Of a DNA stretch of 64,000 bases, positions 40,700 to 53,790 are shown piece by piece (position 1 is the first letter of the stretch; every line of letters starts with the position of its first letter). The position numbers and the translations under genes are program-made. This stretch comes from Orientallactaga sibirica (taxonomy: Eukaryota > Chordata > Mammalia > Rodentia > Dipodidae). The stretch lies in assembly GCA_036365145.1 (NCBI GenBank), contig JAEOAD010000035.1, positions 1,300,001-1,364,000 on the forward strand, written 5' to 3'. The notes beneath the pieces were generated by a model. That model made no database searches. It saw nothing but the letters and a program-made list of their open reading frames with translations, and was not told the origin of the DNA.

Positions 40700-42185
40700 A
40701 AATAGAACTAATAAAAAAATTTTTAAAAAGTCGATGTGACTCAATCTGGTTTCTAGCTTTCTGTAGTGCAAGGTCTAGCTTGTGCCTGCTGTCTTGTGGA
40801 AACATCACGTAGGAACATGCCATCAATTTGAGCATGGAAGTAAATGGAAAACGGTTATCTTTTCTGCCATCTTGTCGTGTTTGATATTTTATAGTCAACT
40901 CTTAGATAAAGGAGGGATTTAACTTCAAACTTAGTCCATGATTCTATGTGGAGTCTCAATCTCAGGCCTGTCCTCCAGGCTCACATCATGATTAATTGAT
41001 AGAAGAGTATGGTAGGATCACACTGAAGAAAAGAGACAGCTAGGAGTTCTTTCCATTTCTTTCCTTTCCTTTCCTTTTCCTTTTGTTGGTGATTATTCTG
41101 GGATTCGAACCCAGGGTTTTAGCTCACTAATCACATACTATCACCGAGTCACACCCCTGGACACTGTTTCTGTGTCTGCAGTGACAATGGGCACACCTGA
41201 CTTGCATACCTGCCTGTTTGTTAAGTGAATGGTTCCCAAGGAAAACCCTGGGCTGAGCGTATGGACTCCCATCTTGATATTTCTAAACCAGCTCAGCTTT
41301 TGCTTTCATGCCAACTTGCAGCAATGAGGATTCATCTCCAGACTGTGACGTGGGTCCGTACTTTTCCATCCTGATACTAAGTGTGTAAGACCTCCAGACA
41401 CTTGTCACATGAATGGATGAAGTCACAAATAATTCCTGATGATATTCCATAACTATACATTAACAGTTTGATGACATGATAGGCCCCCAGTTATTGAGAA
41501 GTAGCTAGTTGAATGAACTTTTTCCTAATACTACCAGACACTGAGCTTGGATTTCATCTCACACTTCACCTTAGGATGTAGGTGTTTTTCAAGCTGACTC
41601 ACAGTGGTGTAATTATTATCCAAAACCAAGTTTAGTTTGTAAGTGAATGTTCTAGAACCTTGTTGGTCAATACAATAGCCACATATGACACACGAGCGAT
41701 TACATTATAACTAATCTGAATTGGAAAGTAGAATATACCACCCAGAATTTCAAGACCCAGGTACAAATCAATGTAAAGTGTAAACTGTCTCAGTAATATT
41801 TTTATATCAATTACATGTCTAAATAATACTCTTTTGGATATATATGGGATTAAATAAAGTATATAATTAAAATTAATTTTACCCGTTTCTCCTTAAACTT
41901 ATTTTGCATGGTTACTAGAAAATTTTAAATTATATATGTGGCTTATGTTTGTGCTCTGAGTTGTATTAGACAGTTTGGTGCAGATTTTCCCCCTCCCTCC
42001 CTCTCTCCCTTCCTCCCTCCTTCCCTTTTCCCATTCCTTCCTTTTGTGCCTTGTTTGTGAGACAGGGACTTAACCACACACTCCAAGCAGACCTCAAATT
42101 TGTGATCCTCCTGTCTTAACTTCCCATTGCTAGGATAGAATTTTAATATTTAATATTTATTTGTTTAATAAATTAATAAATCAAA
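40700..42185 (+). other. Intergenic, mostly unique, with one ID-type SINE
   Basis: On the minus strand at about 41059-41162 a tRNA-like ID SINE is seen: its B box complement GGGATTCGAACCCAGG and an A-rich tail complement of TTTCC repeats. A polypyrimidine tract with a B1-like antisense remnant lies at 41985-42140. The rest is not recognised. Confidence 0.5.
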
Positions 42186-42191
42186 TGAAAT

Positions 42192-42640
42192 TAATATTTT
42201 ATTTCTTTTTAAAAATATTTATTTATTTATTTATTTGCAAGCAGAGAGAGAGAGAGAGATAGAAGAGAGGTAGACAGAGAGAGAATGGGCATACCAGGGC
42301 CTCTAGCCACTGCAAACGATCTCCAGATGCATGTACCCCTTGTGCATCTGGCTAACGTGGGTCCTGGAAAATCAAACTGGGATCCTTTGGCTTTACAGGC
42401 AAACACCTTAACCACTAAGCCATCTCTCCAGCACTAATATTTTATTTCTTTAAGAGAGAGAATAAAGAAGAGGCAGATAGAGAGTGAACGGGTACCTCCA
42501 GAGCCTCCAGCCACTGCAAAAGAATTCCACATGAATGCATCACTTTATACGCTTGGTTTATGTAGGTACTAGGGAATCAAACCTGAGTCCTTAGGCTTTG
42601 CAGGCAAGTGCCTTACCTGATAAGCCATCTCTACAACCCC
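42192..42640 (-). mobile_element. Two nested tRNA-derived SINEs
   Basis: The SINE 42209-42434 lies in the tail of a second SINE whose body is 42435-42640. TAATATTTTATTTCTTT (17 bp) flanks the inner one exactly (42192-42208, 42435-42451). Heads read AAGCCATCTCTCCAGCAC and TAAGCCATCTCTACAACCCC. Confidence 0.85.
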
Positions 42641-43570
42641 AGTGTACAATTTGAAGGCAGTTCTGTTTGAGCACAAAGGCTAAGCTATTTCCACAAACTG
42701 CACTACCAACCTGTGCTTTCGTAATTTACATATGGTTGAACAATGTGAGTTCATACCTTGTGAAAGTGCTGTTTTGGTAGGTCCATGTTTATTGAAAACT
42801 CATAGTTCTATAGGGGTCAATGTAACAGTGAATACCAGCAAAGGCAGAAGGGAAAATACAAGCCTTTTATCAGCTTTGCCAGCAATTTCCTACAAAACTG
42901 GTGGCTGCCTTATGTGATGTTTGGTGGAACAGGATGGTGCAACCTTCTCCTAGATATATTGGGTGATTGAATCAAACATTTTATATCTATAAAAACCTAA
43001 ATTAATGCACCAGGGACACCGTGTCCACCTTGCTGAAGGGAAAGAGGGAAAATCTGAATACCAACTGAGCAATTGTGAGCCAGTGACCTTAGAGTTACAT
43101 TTGTTTTCTAGATGTCCTGTGTGCCTTTTGCTACCAGACCTGAGAAGGGCCAATTCAGGCTCTATTCCTCATGTATTTCAGACAATCAAAAACTCATATT
43201 CAGGATTGCGAACAGAGCCTTACAAGGGTCCATAGCAATTAGAAGCCAGGACATGTTGGCTTCAAGAACATACTGGCAAGTGTCTTGTGCAATAGATTCC
43301 CACGCTTCTATCAAAGCCTGCAACCTTGTGCTTCCAGCGAAACTCTGACTTCACACTTCATTGTTCACTCATCTCATCTCCAAAACTGGTTGCTCTCTTC
43401 TCTGGCCTTGAAACTCCATCCTATGTTCTGGGAAAAAAATACCAAGACCCCAAGTTCACTACCTTTCCAGGTCAGTGACAAAGGAGGAAAGGTGGTTTTC
43501 CAACCTTCTTTGGAATGTGTTTACTAGATCCTAGGAAATTGGAGAAATCATTAATATGAAAGTTTTAAGA
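42641..43570 (+). other. Intergenic unique sequence
   Basis: No element recognised. Confidence 0.5.
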
Positions 43571-43571
43571 T

Positions 43572-43677
43572 ATAGTATCTATCTATCATCTATCTATCTA
43601 TCTATCATCTATCTATCATCTATCTATCTATCATCTATCTATCTATCATCTATCTATCTATCATCTATCTATCTATC

Positions 43678-43724
<47 letters not shown>

Positions 43725-43731
43725 ATCTATC

Positions 43732-43766
<35 letters not shown>

Positions 43767-43788
43767 ATCTATCTATCTATCATCTATC

Positions 43789-43822
<34 letters not shown>

Positions 43823-44162
43823 TTATCTATCTATCCATCTATCATTCATTTTATAATCTATCATCTATCTATCTATCTATCATCTATCTATCTATGACTA
43901 TCATAGAAATCTATCTATCATCTATCTATCTATCTATCATTTAGTATCTATCTATTTCTATCTATCTATCATTAATCTATCTATCTATCTATCTATCATC
44001 TATCAATCAATCTATCTATCATCTATCTATCTAATCTCTCCTTTATCTATATCTATTATCTATCTATCTATCTATCATCTATCAGCTATCATCCATCCAT
44101 CTTCTATAATGAATTATCATCTATCCTCTCCATCTTCTATCTATCATCTATCTATCTATCTA

Positions 44163-44219
<57 letters not shown>

Positions 44220-44690
44220 GTTTTTATCTATCTATCTATCTGTCTATCATCTTTATCTATCTATCTATCTATCTGTCTATATCTATCTATCTATCTATCT
44301 ATCTATTTATCTGGTCTATTTATCTATCATCATTCTACCATCTGACCTATAGAAATCTATCATCTATCTCTTTAGTACTGTGTTTTCTCTTTATCATTAA
44401 TCAGCTCTCTATCATCTATCAATCAATATTTCTATCACATATTAATCTGTCCTTTATCTTGCTATCTATCGTCTATCAGCTATCATCCATCCATCTCTAT
44501 AATGAATTATCATCTACCTCTCCATTTCTCACTTATTTATTATCTACCTATCTGTTTTTATCACCTATCATTTATGCATATATCTTCTATCTATCTATCT
44601 ATCATCTATTTATTATCATCATCTATCTGCCTATATATATATCATCTATCAATCATCTATCTTTCCACCATCTATTTACATGTAGATTGT
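43572..44690 (+). repeat. (TCTA)n tetranucleotide array, 1.1 kb
   Basis: TATC/TCTA units dominate. On the left, a 15-bp sub-pattern CATCTATCTATCTAT repeats several times. Purity falls toward the right end. Open frames rich in Ser-Ile-Tyr-Leu come from the repeat. Confidence 0.97.
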
Positions 44691-45565
44691 AAAGCAAAGG
44701 AAGTCTTTTTAAGACTCCTTTAAAATGACAAGATCTTTATTTACCAGAAGGAGTTCTTATTTCTCCAAAATGCTTTTGTAGTTTGTATTTTTATTTCAGC
44801 AAGTAATGGCTGAACAAGAGATGAGTGTGTTCCTGTAATTGAGTAGATATCTAGTCAAAGGAACAGAATGTACTGAGGGAGACTTTGTGCTGTGTGATCA
44901 AAACTAGGGAAATGGTCCACCCTAAGACAACAGGCATAATTAAACAGAAAAAAAAATGTGGTTAAAAAAATAAGGCCCAAGATATTCTCTCAGGCTTTCT
45001 CTTTCAGAGCAGGATTTTTTATATTATGGATGCCAGCTCAGCTGAAAGTACACAGACGTGTCACTCAAGTGACATCACCAAGCTCTAGCCAGCCCTGGAG
45101 ATGGAACCCCTTTCCATAGGCCAGATACTACATCCTAAATCCTATAGCAGATCTTCAACCCCAGGACATTGGGAGCAAACAAGCTGAGAGTTGTGCAATC
45201 TCTACTGCCGTAACAGCTATGTGAAGTCATTCAGTCTGGCTTGAATCCAAGCATGGGTGGAACACTAACTTCTTCATTTCAAGCAGAATTAAACAGTACA
45301 GAAAATGGAAGAGAACATTAGATCAAATGGTGGAGGTTCAGTTAGGGAATGGTCCAATTTCCCATTATCATGTGTACACATCGTCTCTTTGCCCATAGCT
45401 TAGAGTCTGAGAAAGCACTGGTTACATCAGATCCCTATGAATGGGATGTGCAGGGAGAAGCTGGAGGGGGAGCCTGGAGGAGCCCCCAAGAGGGTCAACA
45501 ACCTCCTGAACCCCTGGAATATTATCTCTTGTTACAGGCTCTGACAATCTACCACGAGGAAATAT
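44691..45565 (+). other. Intergenic unique sequence
   Basis: No element recognised. Confidence 0.5.
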
Positions 45566-45567
45566 TC

Positions 45568-45995
45568 TTGTATGGGCTTTTCTCCTCTCCTCTCCTCTCC
45601 TCTCCTCTCCTCTCCTCTCCTCTCCTCTCTTCTCCTCTCCTCTTCTTTTTTTCTCTCCTCCCCTTCCTCTCACCCTCTTTTCTGTATATGAATGTGAGGG
45701 TGACCGTGTTTATGTGTGTGCGTGTGTGCCAGAGGTTTACATCATGTGTCTTTCGCAGCCATAGTCCTCTTTATTTTTGAGATAAGGTCTCTCACCGAAC
45801 CCAGAGCCCAACAACTCAGCTAGACTAGCTAGCCAGTAAGCCCTAGCAATCCTCCTGTCATGGCCTCCCCAGTGCTGGGGTTGCAGGTTCCCACTGCCAT
45901 ACCGAACATAGTTACATAGCTTCTGGGGATTCCAACTCAGGTCCATGTGCCATGCAAGAATTTTACTTGCTGAGCTCCTCCCCCAGCCCCTGCCG
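45568..45995 (-). mobile_element. B4-like SINE with internal (CTCCT)n, copy 1
   Basis: TTGTATGGGCTTTTCTCCTC, a pentamer run to about 45650, GTGTGTGCCAGAGGTTTACA, then ATAAGGTCTCTCACCGAACC and TCCTCCCCCAGCCCC. It matches 46725-47100 in order. Confidence 0.6.
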
Positions 45996-45999
45996 CATG

Positions 46000-46720
46000 A
46001 TTTTTTTCTCAAGGAGACAAAAGCATATACCCATATGTATAATTTGAATATATATTACATATGTATATATTTTAAATTATATATACACTTATATTGAAAA
46101 CATTCTGAATGGTATAGCATAGTTTACTTCTAACCCAGAGATTGTAGGACTGATTAGAATTTCTTTCCACCCCATCAGGGACCTGGCCTAATGAGACTAA
46201 AGAAGGCCTCAGAGAAGGTCAGAAGTGAAAAGGAAGAGAGGACAAAGGGAGGTAGGCAAGAAAGGGAGGAGGGATCCTGAGCACTGACTATGTGTACAGC
46301 ATCTTTGCTTGAGACCTTGATGTCTGTGCTAGGTGTGGTGGGCATGCCCTTAATGCCAGCACTCCAGAGACACAGCACGAGGATGAACTGCCAACTTTGG
46401 CATAGAGAGATTCTTCCTCCCAAAACAAACACAAAGGACTTTGATGGGTGTATGCAATGCCAAAGCAAAGAAACAGGTGTAGAGAGAGAAAGAGAAGAAA
46501 TGGGTCAATGGGACTTAATATCAAGCCAAAGATTCAGGCAGTAATTCCTCTATGTAACTGTCTTTCAGCGGGAGGCTGGGTCAGCCAGGGGCTGGTTTCA
46601 TAAATTCTATGACTCAAAAAGATGGCCCTGTTCCTATCTCCATCCTGCCATGCTGGGTTTAGGGAACAGTCACATCCTCTTTCCAGGTCTCTCAGGACAG
46701 TAAGTAGGCTCTGCCTTATT
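46000..46720 (+). other. Intergenic, mostly unique
   Basis: AT-rich patch at 46025-46090 and a short B1-like remnant near 46328-46390 (GGTGTGGTGGGCATGCCC). Nothing else recognised. Confidence 0.45.
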
Positions 46721-46724
46721 CTTC

Positions 46725-47100
46725 CTGTATGGGCTTTTCTCTTCTCTTCTCTTCTCTTCTCTTCTCTTCTCTTCTCTTCTCTTCTCTTCTCTTCTCTTCT
46801 CTTCTCTTCTCTTCTCTTCTCTTCTCTTCTCTTCTCTTCTCCTCTCCTCTCCTCTCCTCCTCTCCTCTCCTTCTTTCTCTTCTCCTCTCCTCTCCTCTCT
46901 TCTCTTTTTCTCTCCTCCCCTTCCTCTCACCCTCTCTTCTGTATATTGTATGTGGGGGTGACCATGTATGTGTGTGTGTGCATGTGTGCCAGAGGTTGAC
47001 ATCACGTGTCCTTCTCAGTTATATCCTCTTTATTTTTGAGATAAGGTCTCCCACTGAAGCCAGAGCTCAACAACCCAGCTGCTATGCACAGCTTCTCATT
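46725..47100 (-). mobile_element. B4-like repeat with internal (CTTCT)n, copy 2
   Basis: CCTGTATGGGCTTTTCTCTT, (CTTCT)n to about 46838, then (CCTCT)n, GTGTGCCAGAGGTTGACATC and ATAAGGTCTCCCACTGAAGC. Same order as copy 1 but its right part is shorter. Confidence 0.6.
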
Positions 47101-48599
47101 TAATCTGGGTTCCCAGCACCTTGGACACCATGTAGGCCATGATGTTTTAACACATGCGTGTTAAAATAAGAAGAGACCCAGATGGTGATACAACTTCTAT
47201 ACCCGACGAGCTATAGAACCCAGATGTTCTCAGACCTTTCTCCAATAAATCAACGGCATTGAATTAGGCAACCAATAAAACCCTTCAGAACCATTCTGTT
47301 TTGTTTTTCCTGGTCATTAGGTTATCCCCTCTCATTTTTCTCTGGTTATACCAGTGGTCAGGAAGCAGCTATTTGTTTATTCATTATTCTTGTCTTTGTC
47401 CTGGCCCTTGGCTTTTGTCTTGGCCCTTGGTTCTTGTCCTTGGATAGTTTTCATTTTTACCTTGATTGGATTGAGATGCGTCTAGATTAGTAAAGCACAT
47501 TTGTCTTTATTGTGTCTGTGAGGTCATTTCCAGACAGGGATCATGAAAGGGAGAAGATGTACCCTGAACATGGGTGACACCATCCCTTATGTTAGGGACT
47601 GGCTGGAATGAAAGTGAGGAAGAAAAAAATCCCCACCACAGGCATTTCTTTCCCTGGCTCTGCTTCCTGGCTACCATGATATGAGCTGTGCTTCTCAGCC
47701 CCACCTTGGTGCAGGGAAGGTCTGAACTCTCCAACATGGTAAGCCAAAGTGAATCCCTACTTTAAATCATTTCTCTCAGGTATTTGGCCATAGCAATTGA
47801 AATGTCATGCAGTTATCTTCTCATTAAGTAAATCTCATCCAATTGTCTCCAAACACTCTTTTCCTACTTACTTGCACACTGATATACTTGTATATTCATA
47901 TACTCTTCCAGTTCACACTGAGAATGGAGTAGAGCGAGGAAAACCTTCCTTACCTAATCTTCACACCAGAAACAATGCTCAGGTAGATGTACCTGAAGGA
48001 TTTCACCTGCTTCTTGTTCACACCTGGGTCTGATTTAGGTAATGCCATCCTAGTCTTGAAGCCTATGGCATGAGATGCATTTTGAAGGAGGAGTTAGATA
48101 ATTTGTGGTATATGGAGGAGAATAAATTATCACAGTCACAAGAAAGCCACTGGAAGATGATGTGTATCAAAGATGGGGGCTATAATCTGCCCCACCTTGC
48201 ATGCTTGTCTTACATCATAAAATCAACATTCTTCCATCTTGTCTTTGGATCTTGCTGGCTTGAAATTACACTGGAATCAATGTTCCTGAATGCCTAAGGT
48301 TAGGTCACACTCATGCTTATTCAAGGTCCCTGGCTATGAGGATGCTGCACCACATGAAGAAGCCATGCACAAGCATTCCAACCAGCAACCCCAGCTGTGA
48401 TCCCAGATGACAATTCATAGCATCACCTCCCAAACAAGTAAATGGGAAGGCTTCAGATGGCTCCAGTCACAGTCACTGACTTCCTGACACTGTTTAAAGG
48501 ATTTCAAACAAAAACTGCTTAGCAGAGCCCAGCTAATCTCCAGAACCACAAAGGTAATAATGAAAATAGTTATTGTTGTTTTAAGCAACATTGGGCATG
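47101..48599 (+). other. Intergenic, with a possible decayed LTR end
   Basis: At about 47600-47815, TGGTAAGCCAAAGTGAATCC and CAGGTATTTGGCCATAGCAA resemble the 3' part of the MaLR-like LTRs. The rest is not recognised. Confidence 0.4.
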
Positions 48600-48952
48600 T
48601 GTAGCAGACAGCTTCAGATTCGCTGAGATGAACTTCCAGACCAGGCACAGTTATGGAGGAAGGGATATTTATCAAAGCTTACAGATCCAGGGGAAGTTAC
48701 ATAATGGCAGAAGCTGGCCTGCTCCTCACAGGACCAAACCCAGAGAGAAAAGCCACAGCCAAAAGCCTCACAGCACACCTCAGGAACTCCAGCTAGGCAC
48801 ACTTTGCATATGTTTAGATTGAAATCCTAAACCCACCACCACACCTTAAGATCCGCTCAGTGACATTGCCTCCAGGAAGGTGGCTGCACATGCAAACTAT
48901 AAACTAATCAAACACTGAATATATTGGGGGCCATCTATTCAAACTACCAACA
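48600..48952 (-). mobile_element. Solo LTR, same family as 24107
   Basis: TGTAGCAGACAGCTTCAGAT to ATTCAAACTACCAACA. GCATG/GCATC flanks match at four of five bases. No internal genes. Confidence 0.82.
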
Positions 48953-49290
48953 GCATCATAACTTACATAGCAATGATAACTGAAATAATTACTATTTCTA
49001 TCTTTGTAAAAATTAAGATGTTAGCTGCATGACTTTTAAGTTATTCACTAAACTACAAGCCCCTGTAAATAAGAATATTCACAGAGATGATTTTCATTCT
49101 CTCCTTTAACTGAAAATATATATTTGAATGAAATTAACCATTGAGCAACTTCTTATATTATCAGGAACTATATTAGTTGTAGGAGATTCAGAACTGAGAA
49201 ACACAGTCCATGTAGATCTCATGGTCCACTGAAAGACAAAAATCCAATACATAAGTAACTAAATTCAAAATTTAAGTCAAAAACAATTAA
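48953..49290 (+). other. Intergenic unique sequence
   Basis: AT-rich, no element recognised. Confidence 0.5.
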
Positions 49291-49291
49291 T

Positions 49292-49505
49292 GGGGCTGGA
49301 GAGATGACTTAGTGGTTAAGGTTTTTGCCTACAAAGCCAAAGGACCCAGGTTCAATTCCCTAGAACCCATGTAGGTCAGATGCACAAGGTGGCACATGCA
49401 TCTGCAGTTCATTTGCAGCAGCTGGAGGCCCTGGATTGCCCATATTCATATTTTCTGTCTCTCCCTGTCTCTCAAATAAATACATAAAAATAAAATATTA
49501 AAAAG
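49292..49505 (+). mobile_element. tRNA-derived SINE, short subtype
   Basis: GGGGCTGGAGAGATGACTTA to the CTCAAATAAATACATAAAAA tail. Confidence 0.9.
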
Positions 49506-50388
49506 CAGTTAATGTATCAAACATTTATTGAGCACCTTTAATGTGATGGGTGCCCAGCATATATTAGGAATATGGTGGTGTTGGGCAAACAGATGCATAG
49601 GCATTGTGGGAAAGAATTATAACACATGTGTGAAAATCATAGAAGGTTCATCAAAGTTATTCATAACAAATTTGATGGAGTGATTCTCACTAAATTATTA
49701 TGTTGAATTGTATCTAACTTATTTATAGGGCAAGAAAAATGGTTGCTTGTTCATCACTCCACAAGAGGGCCACCGAACTAGCAGGACTCATAGACATCAG
49801 ATGGGATGACTGGGGACAGGGGAGGCTCCAAAGACAGGAAGTCAGTGCAGGAATAATGTGCTTGTTGGGGCTGCTATGACAACCCACCCTGAGCTGAGAA
49901 GCTTCAACAGAAATTTACTTCTCATAGTTCTGAAGGGTAAGCGGGCACAGATCGAAGAACTAAGACTAGGCGTGGCACATGCTAGTCATCTCCACACTTG
50001 GAATGGTGAAGCAGGATTGTGAGTTCAAAGCCACTCTGGTCTGAAAGATGAGACCCTGTATTGTAAAGGAAATACAAGAAGCACTACCCCTTTGGTATCT
50101 GGTGAGGGTCCACTTTTTGGTTCATGGATGGCCATATGTTTACTCTATCCTTACATGGTGAGAGAGGTAGTGTGACTTTCTTGGGAACTTTCAAAAAAAA
50201 AAAAAAAAAAACTATGGTCACTTATCTCATTCTTAAAGGCTTTATCCCTAAGAACTACTCTCCTCCCAAAACCCACACTTCGTAATACCTTAGGAAGGGT
50301 CTAAATTTCCCTTTATACAAGGACACCAGCCATATTGGATGAGAGTTAACCCTAAGGACTTCATTTCAATTTATGTGTTTTTCAATTT
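49506..50388 (+). other. Intergenic, with a decayed B1
   Basis: A B1-like remnant lies at about 49963-50070 (GACTAGGCGTGGCACATGCT, GTGAGTTCAAAGCCACTCTG). A run of A at 50192-50210. Otherwise nothing recognised. Confidence 0.45.
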
Positions 50389-50581
50389 TTTTTATTTATT
50401 TGAGAGATGAGAGAGAGAGTGTGCATGAGAGAGAGACACATCAAGTCCTCTTGCCCCTGCACACTTACTCCAGATACATGCCCCACTTAGTGCATCTGGT
50501 ATGTGGGTACTGGTGAATCAAATCCAGGCCATCAGGCTGTGCAAACAAGTGCCTTTAACTGATGGGCTATCTCTGCAGCCC
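50389..50581 (-). mobile_element. tRNA-derived SINE, diverged
   Basis: TTTTTATTTATTTGAGAGAT at the left; GATGGGCTATCTCTGCAGCC at the right. Confidence 0.8.
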
Positions 50582-53075
50582 AATTTTTGTGTTTTTTTTT
50601 TTTTAAAGATTCTGTCTCCAAATATTTTCATACTGATGCACTAGGAGTTAGAATTCTAACATGCTTTTTTTTTTTTTTAAAAAAAGAACAATATACAATA
50701 CTTAATGCTTATTAATTTAACTTACAAACATTGAGGAAAGTGATAAACTATTTCCAAGGAGGTTCAATGAATAACATTTCTGCATTTAAAGGGGGAGGGA
50801 ACTTTACTAATCTGCTAATGACCAAGTATTTTTATTAGTGATAGGTAAATGTCTGGGACAACCAGACCACACTGTTACCCAGTCTCCAGTCTTCCTTGTC
50901 AGGTACTTTGATAGGAGAAAAGGTCTATAGTTGTGAGAAGGAACGAGATTCTCACAACTCTTATCCACAGTTCCCCCTCCCCCACCGTCCTCACTGGGGC
51001 AGAGCCAGGGTCCCTAACAGTCACCTGGACAACTTTGAAGTGCATAGGTCTGTCATGGACCTGCCGGGATACATCATCTGGGGATACAAGAAGACATTTT
51101 ACAGTAAAAGCACAAAACAAAATTTCTTCTAGATAAATCTGATGTGGTGTGACGCTGCAGAAACTGGACCATTCCAGGGAGGGAGAGTTTCTGAGTGGCT
51201 GCAAGTGCCCAGAAGACTGTCAGTCACAAGATGGATTTATAGCATCACACGACTACAGACTCACACTGCTGCAGGAACGTCAGGAACCTTGGCTCTATTT
51301 TCTGCTCCTGCTGGCTCTCCAAAAGCAATGTTTCCTATCTTTAAAATAGGAAGCCTCTTTATTCCCCATTCCACTGCATGATGGGTGCCCAACCAAGTCT
51401 CTTGGGAAAATGTCAACTATCAATCATGAAATGTTGGTCTATCACGGTCTATAATTTCCCCAAAAAGATATATCCTAGGAAAAGGTTATTTCTTCATTTG
51501 ATAAGTGCCTAAAGGAGGTTGTAGTTGAAGCTGGCAAGTGGGGGTGGTCTGTGACCCATCGCATCAATTAGACATTTCCTGTGGGCCTTGGTTTTCCTAT
51601 GGGAACTTTCTGGAAAGTTTCTCTTGAAGAGAGTCCTTCTTTTCCTAAGGTCAGCCTTTAATGGTCTCTCCTTAACTGATGGAGAGTTCAGACTTTGTGA
51701 TTAGTCTCCATTCAACTCAACCTCATGGTGGAAGTACTTCAATCTGGGGAATCCCCCTTCTCCAAATTAAATAGTCGAATTAGTATTTGGTTGTCAAAAG
51801 AGTATTTAAGTTTTTTTAAACAATTATATTTGTGTCAATGTGCGTTTAATGAGGAATCTTTATGAGGAAAGAATATTTTCTGAGTGGATGATCTGTGAAA
51901 TGATGTTTGCTTTCCGATGCTGTAGTGTTTACTTCACACGTATGTTTTCCCCTCCCAACATCTGTATGTCTGGTACAGACAACATCCAATGAGTAAGCAA
52001 AGAACTGATTTGTCTCTATGGCTCATGCTCAGTGTTTCCTGCTTAGTTGGATCACGGAAAGCAGGCTGCCACAATTCACTCCTAAATTAAACAAGCGTGT
52101 GTGAGTGCTTCATCTATGGAGACCCACAGCTCAGTGTATGAAAATGTCGATTCATGGTGCTCGGCAAAGAACAAGTGTTGGACAGATGGAATGTCTTTTC
52201 TTCTTTTTCCTGAGCCTGTGATCTCCTTAGCTCATGGCACCTTTCTAAGTGATGGATAACCCCCTAAAGTCAGATTCTGCGTTTATTCTACTCTGTTCCA
52301 AGGAGGACTTCCGACAGCTGGTACCTGGTCCTCTAGCAAGCAAGTGTGTAAAGCAAGTGTGTAAGTTGCTCTTCAGTTAGGAGCTACACACAGGTACACA
52401 GAGCCTTCATCTGTCCTTACAGTTCTCTGGTTACTATTTCTTTTGGAAAGCTACCTGGGTACAGCTGTGCCAGAGTACATGAGGGGCCACTGGTCACTGT
52501 CTGATGTCCATGGAGGATCATACAGAAGTGTCCTGACTGCTGGTGAAACCTGGGCCCCCTGGGAACTCACTGAGCTGGTTCTGTAGAGAGGAGGTCATCT
52601 GCTCCTTCCCCTGGGAGAACACACTTCAGTCTAAGGAATGCTTGGGTAAAACATTTTCCAGGGCACATTTATCCTTCTATGTTATATGTGACAACATTCC
52701 AGTTTTGATGGTGACTTGTGCCAATCCACACAGGCAATTAGAGCTGACACATTCCATGGGCCAAGTCTTCAATAGACGAAGAAGAAAGCCACAAAGGAAT
52801 ACTTGGCTGGTGAAGGGCAAAGAATCCACTGGGGGCACACACAGAGCCTAGAGTCTAGCTTCTCCCCAGGGACCTGCTATGGTTTTAGCTATTTCCTTTG
52901 CCTGATCCCTACATGTGCAGGTGGAAAACAGTGGCTCAGTGGATGCTGCATACCATGGCTCAGTGCAGTTGAAGGTGAAGGGGCAATACTTGGACATGGC
53001 CCACATGGGGCTGTTCTCACAAAGTGCACTGACTATTTCTGAGGATCAGAATAGTTGAAGAGTAACATTACAGAC
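50582..53075 (+). other. Intergenic, about 2.5 kb without recognised repeats
   Basis: Apart from T and A runs near 50595 and 50667-50686, I recognise no element. It is the longest repeat-poor stretch downstream of TGFB2 and a candidate for conserved regulatory DNA; that is inference. Confidence 0.45.
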
Positions 53076-53079
53076 AGAA

Positions 53080-53325
53080 GTGATGGTATGCTCTTATAAT
53101 TTTAGCACATGGGAAGCTGATGCAGAGGGATTGCAAGTTCAAAGCCAACCTGGGCTATATAGTGAGACTCAGTTACCCAGCTCACCCACATGCCAGGTAT
53201 GGTGTGTGCGGCTGTAATTCCAACATTCAGGAATTGGAAGCAAGAAGATCTGAAGTTCAAAGCCATCCTCAGTATTGTAGTGACTTCAAGACCAGCCTGA
53301 GCTATACGAAATATCCCCACCACTC
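53080..53325 (+). mobile_element. Two adjacent decayed B1-type SINEs
   Basis: GGGAAGCTGATGCAGAGGGA with CCAACCTGGGCTATATAGTG, then CCAGGTATGGTGTGTGCGGC with CAAGACCAGCCTGAGCTATA. Confidence 0.65.
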
Positions 53326-53552
53326 CCCAAACAAACAAATCTTCACGTTGTCTCCAGTGATGCTATCCTAAGTCCACAGTTCTTACACCGTGGAATTATG
53401 GATGTTCAACATAGGGTTCTGTCCATAGAATCGTTCTGCTCCTGTATCATGACTGCACACTCACTACCATGTGTACACAGAAACACTGTGTAGTGTACCA
53501 TCATTGCTCCTGGGATAATGTGACATCACATCCTCAGTACGAATACCATTAG

Positions 53553-53790
53553 CTCTTTTTTTTTTAGAAAGAGAGAGAGAGAGTTAGAGAGAGAGAGACA
53601 GATGGGCATGCCAGCAGCCTCTCAGCTGCCATGAACAAACTCCAGACTCGTGCGCCCCCTTGTGGGCAAGTGTGGCATTGTGCCCTTGCATCACTTTGTG
53701 TCTGGCTAAACATGGGACCTGGAGAATGGAACAGGTGTTCTTAGGCTTAGGAGGCAGGTGCCTTAACCGCTAAACGATCTCTCCATCCCG
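53553..53790 (-). mobile_element. tRNA-derived SINE, long subtype
   Basis: T run at left, AACCGCTAAACGATCTCTCC at the right; ACCATTAGCT flanks both sides. Confidence 0.9.

Noticed and set aside
41059..41162. Possible tRNA gene (GGGATTCGAACCC box)
   Set aside because: The B box is good but the acceptor stem and anticodon arm are degenerate and an A-rich tail follows, so it is an ID-type SINE.
43556..44723. Open frames rich in Ser, Ile, Tyr, Leu
   Set aside because: They are direct translations of the (TCTA)n array.
46622..47103. Open frames of Leu/Phe/Ser or Arg/Glu/Lys repeats (also 45349-45780)
   Set aside because: They translate pentamer polypyrimidine tracts inside a repeat.
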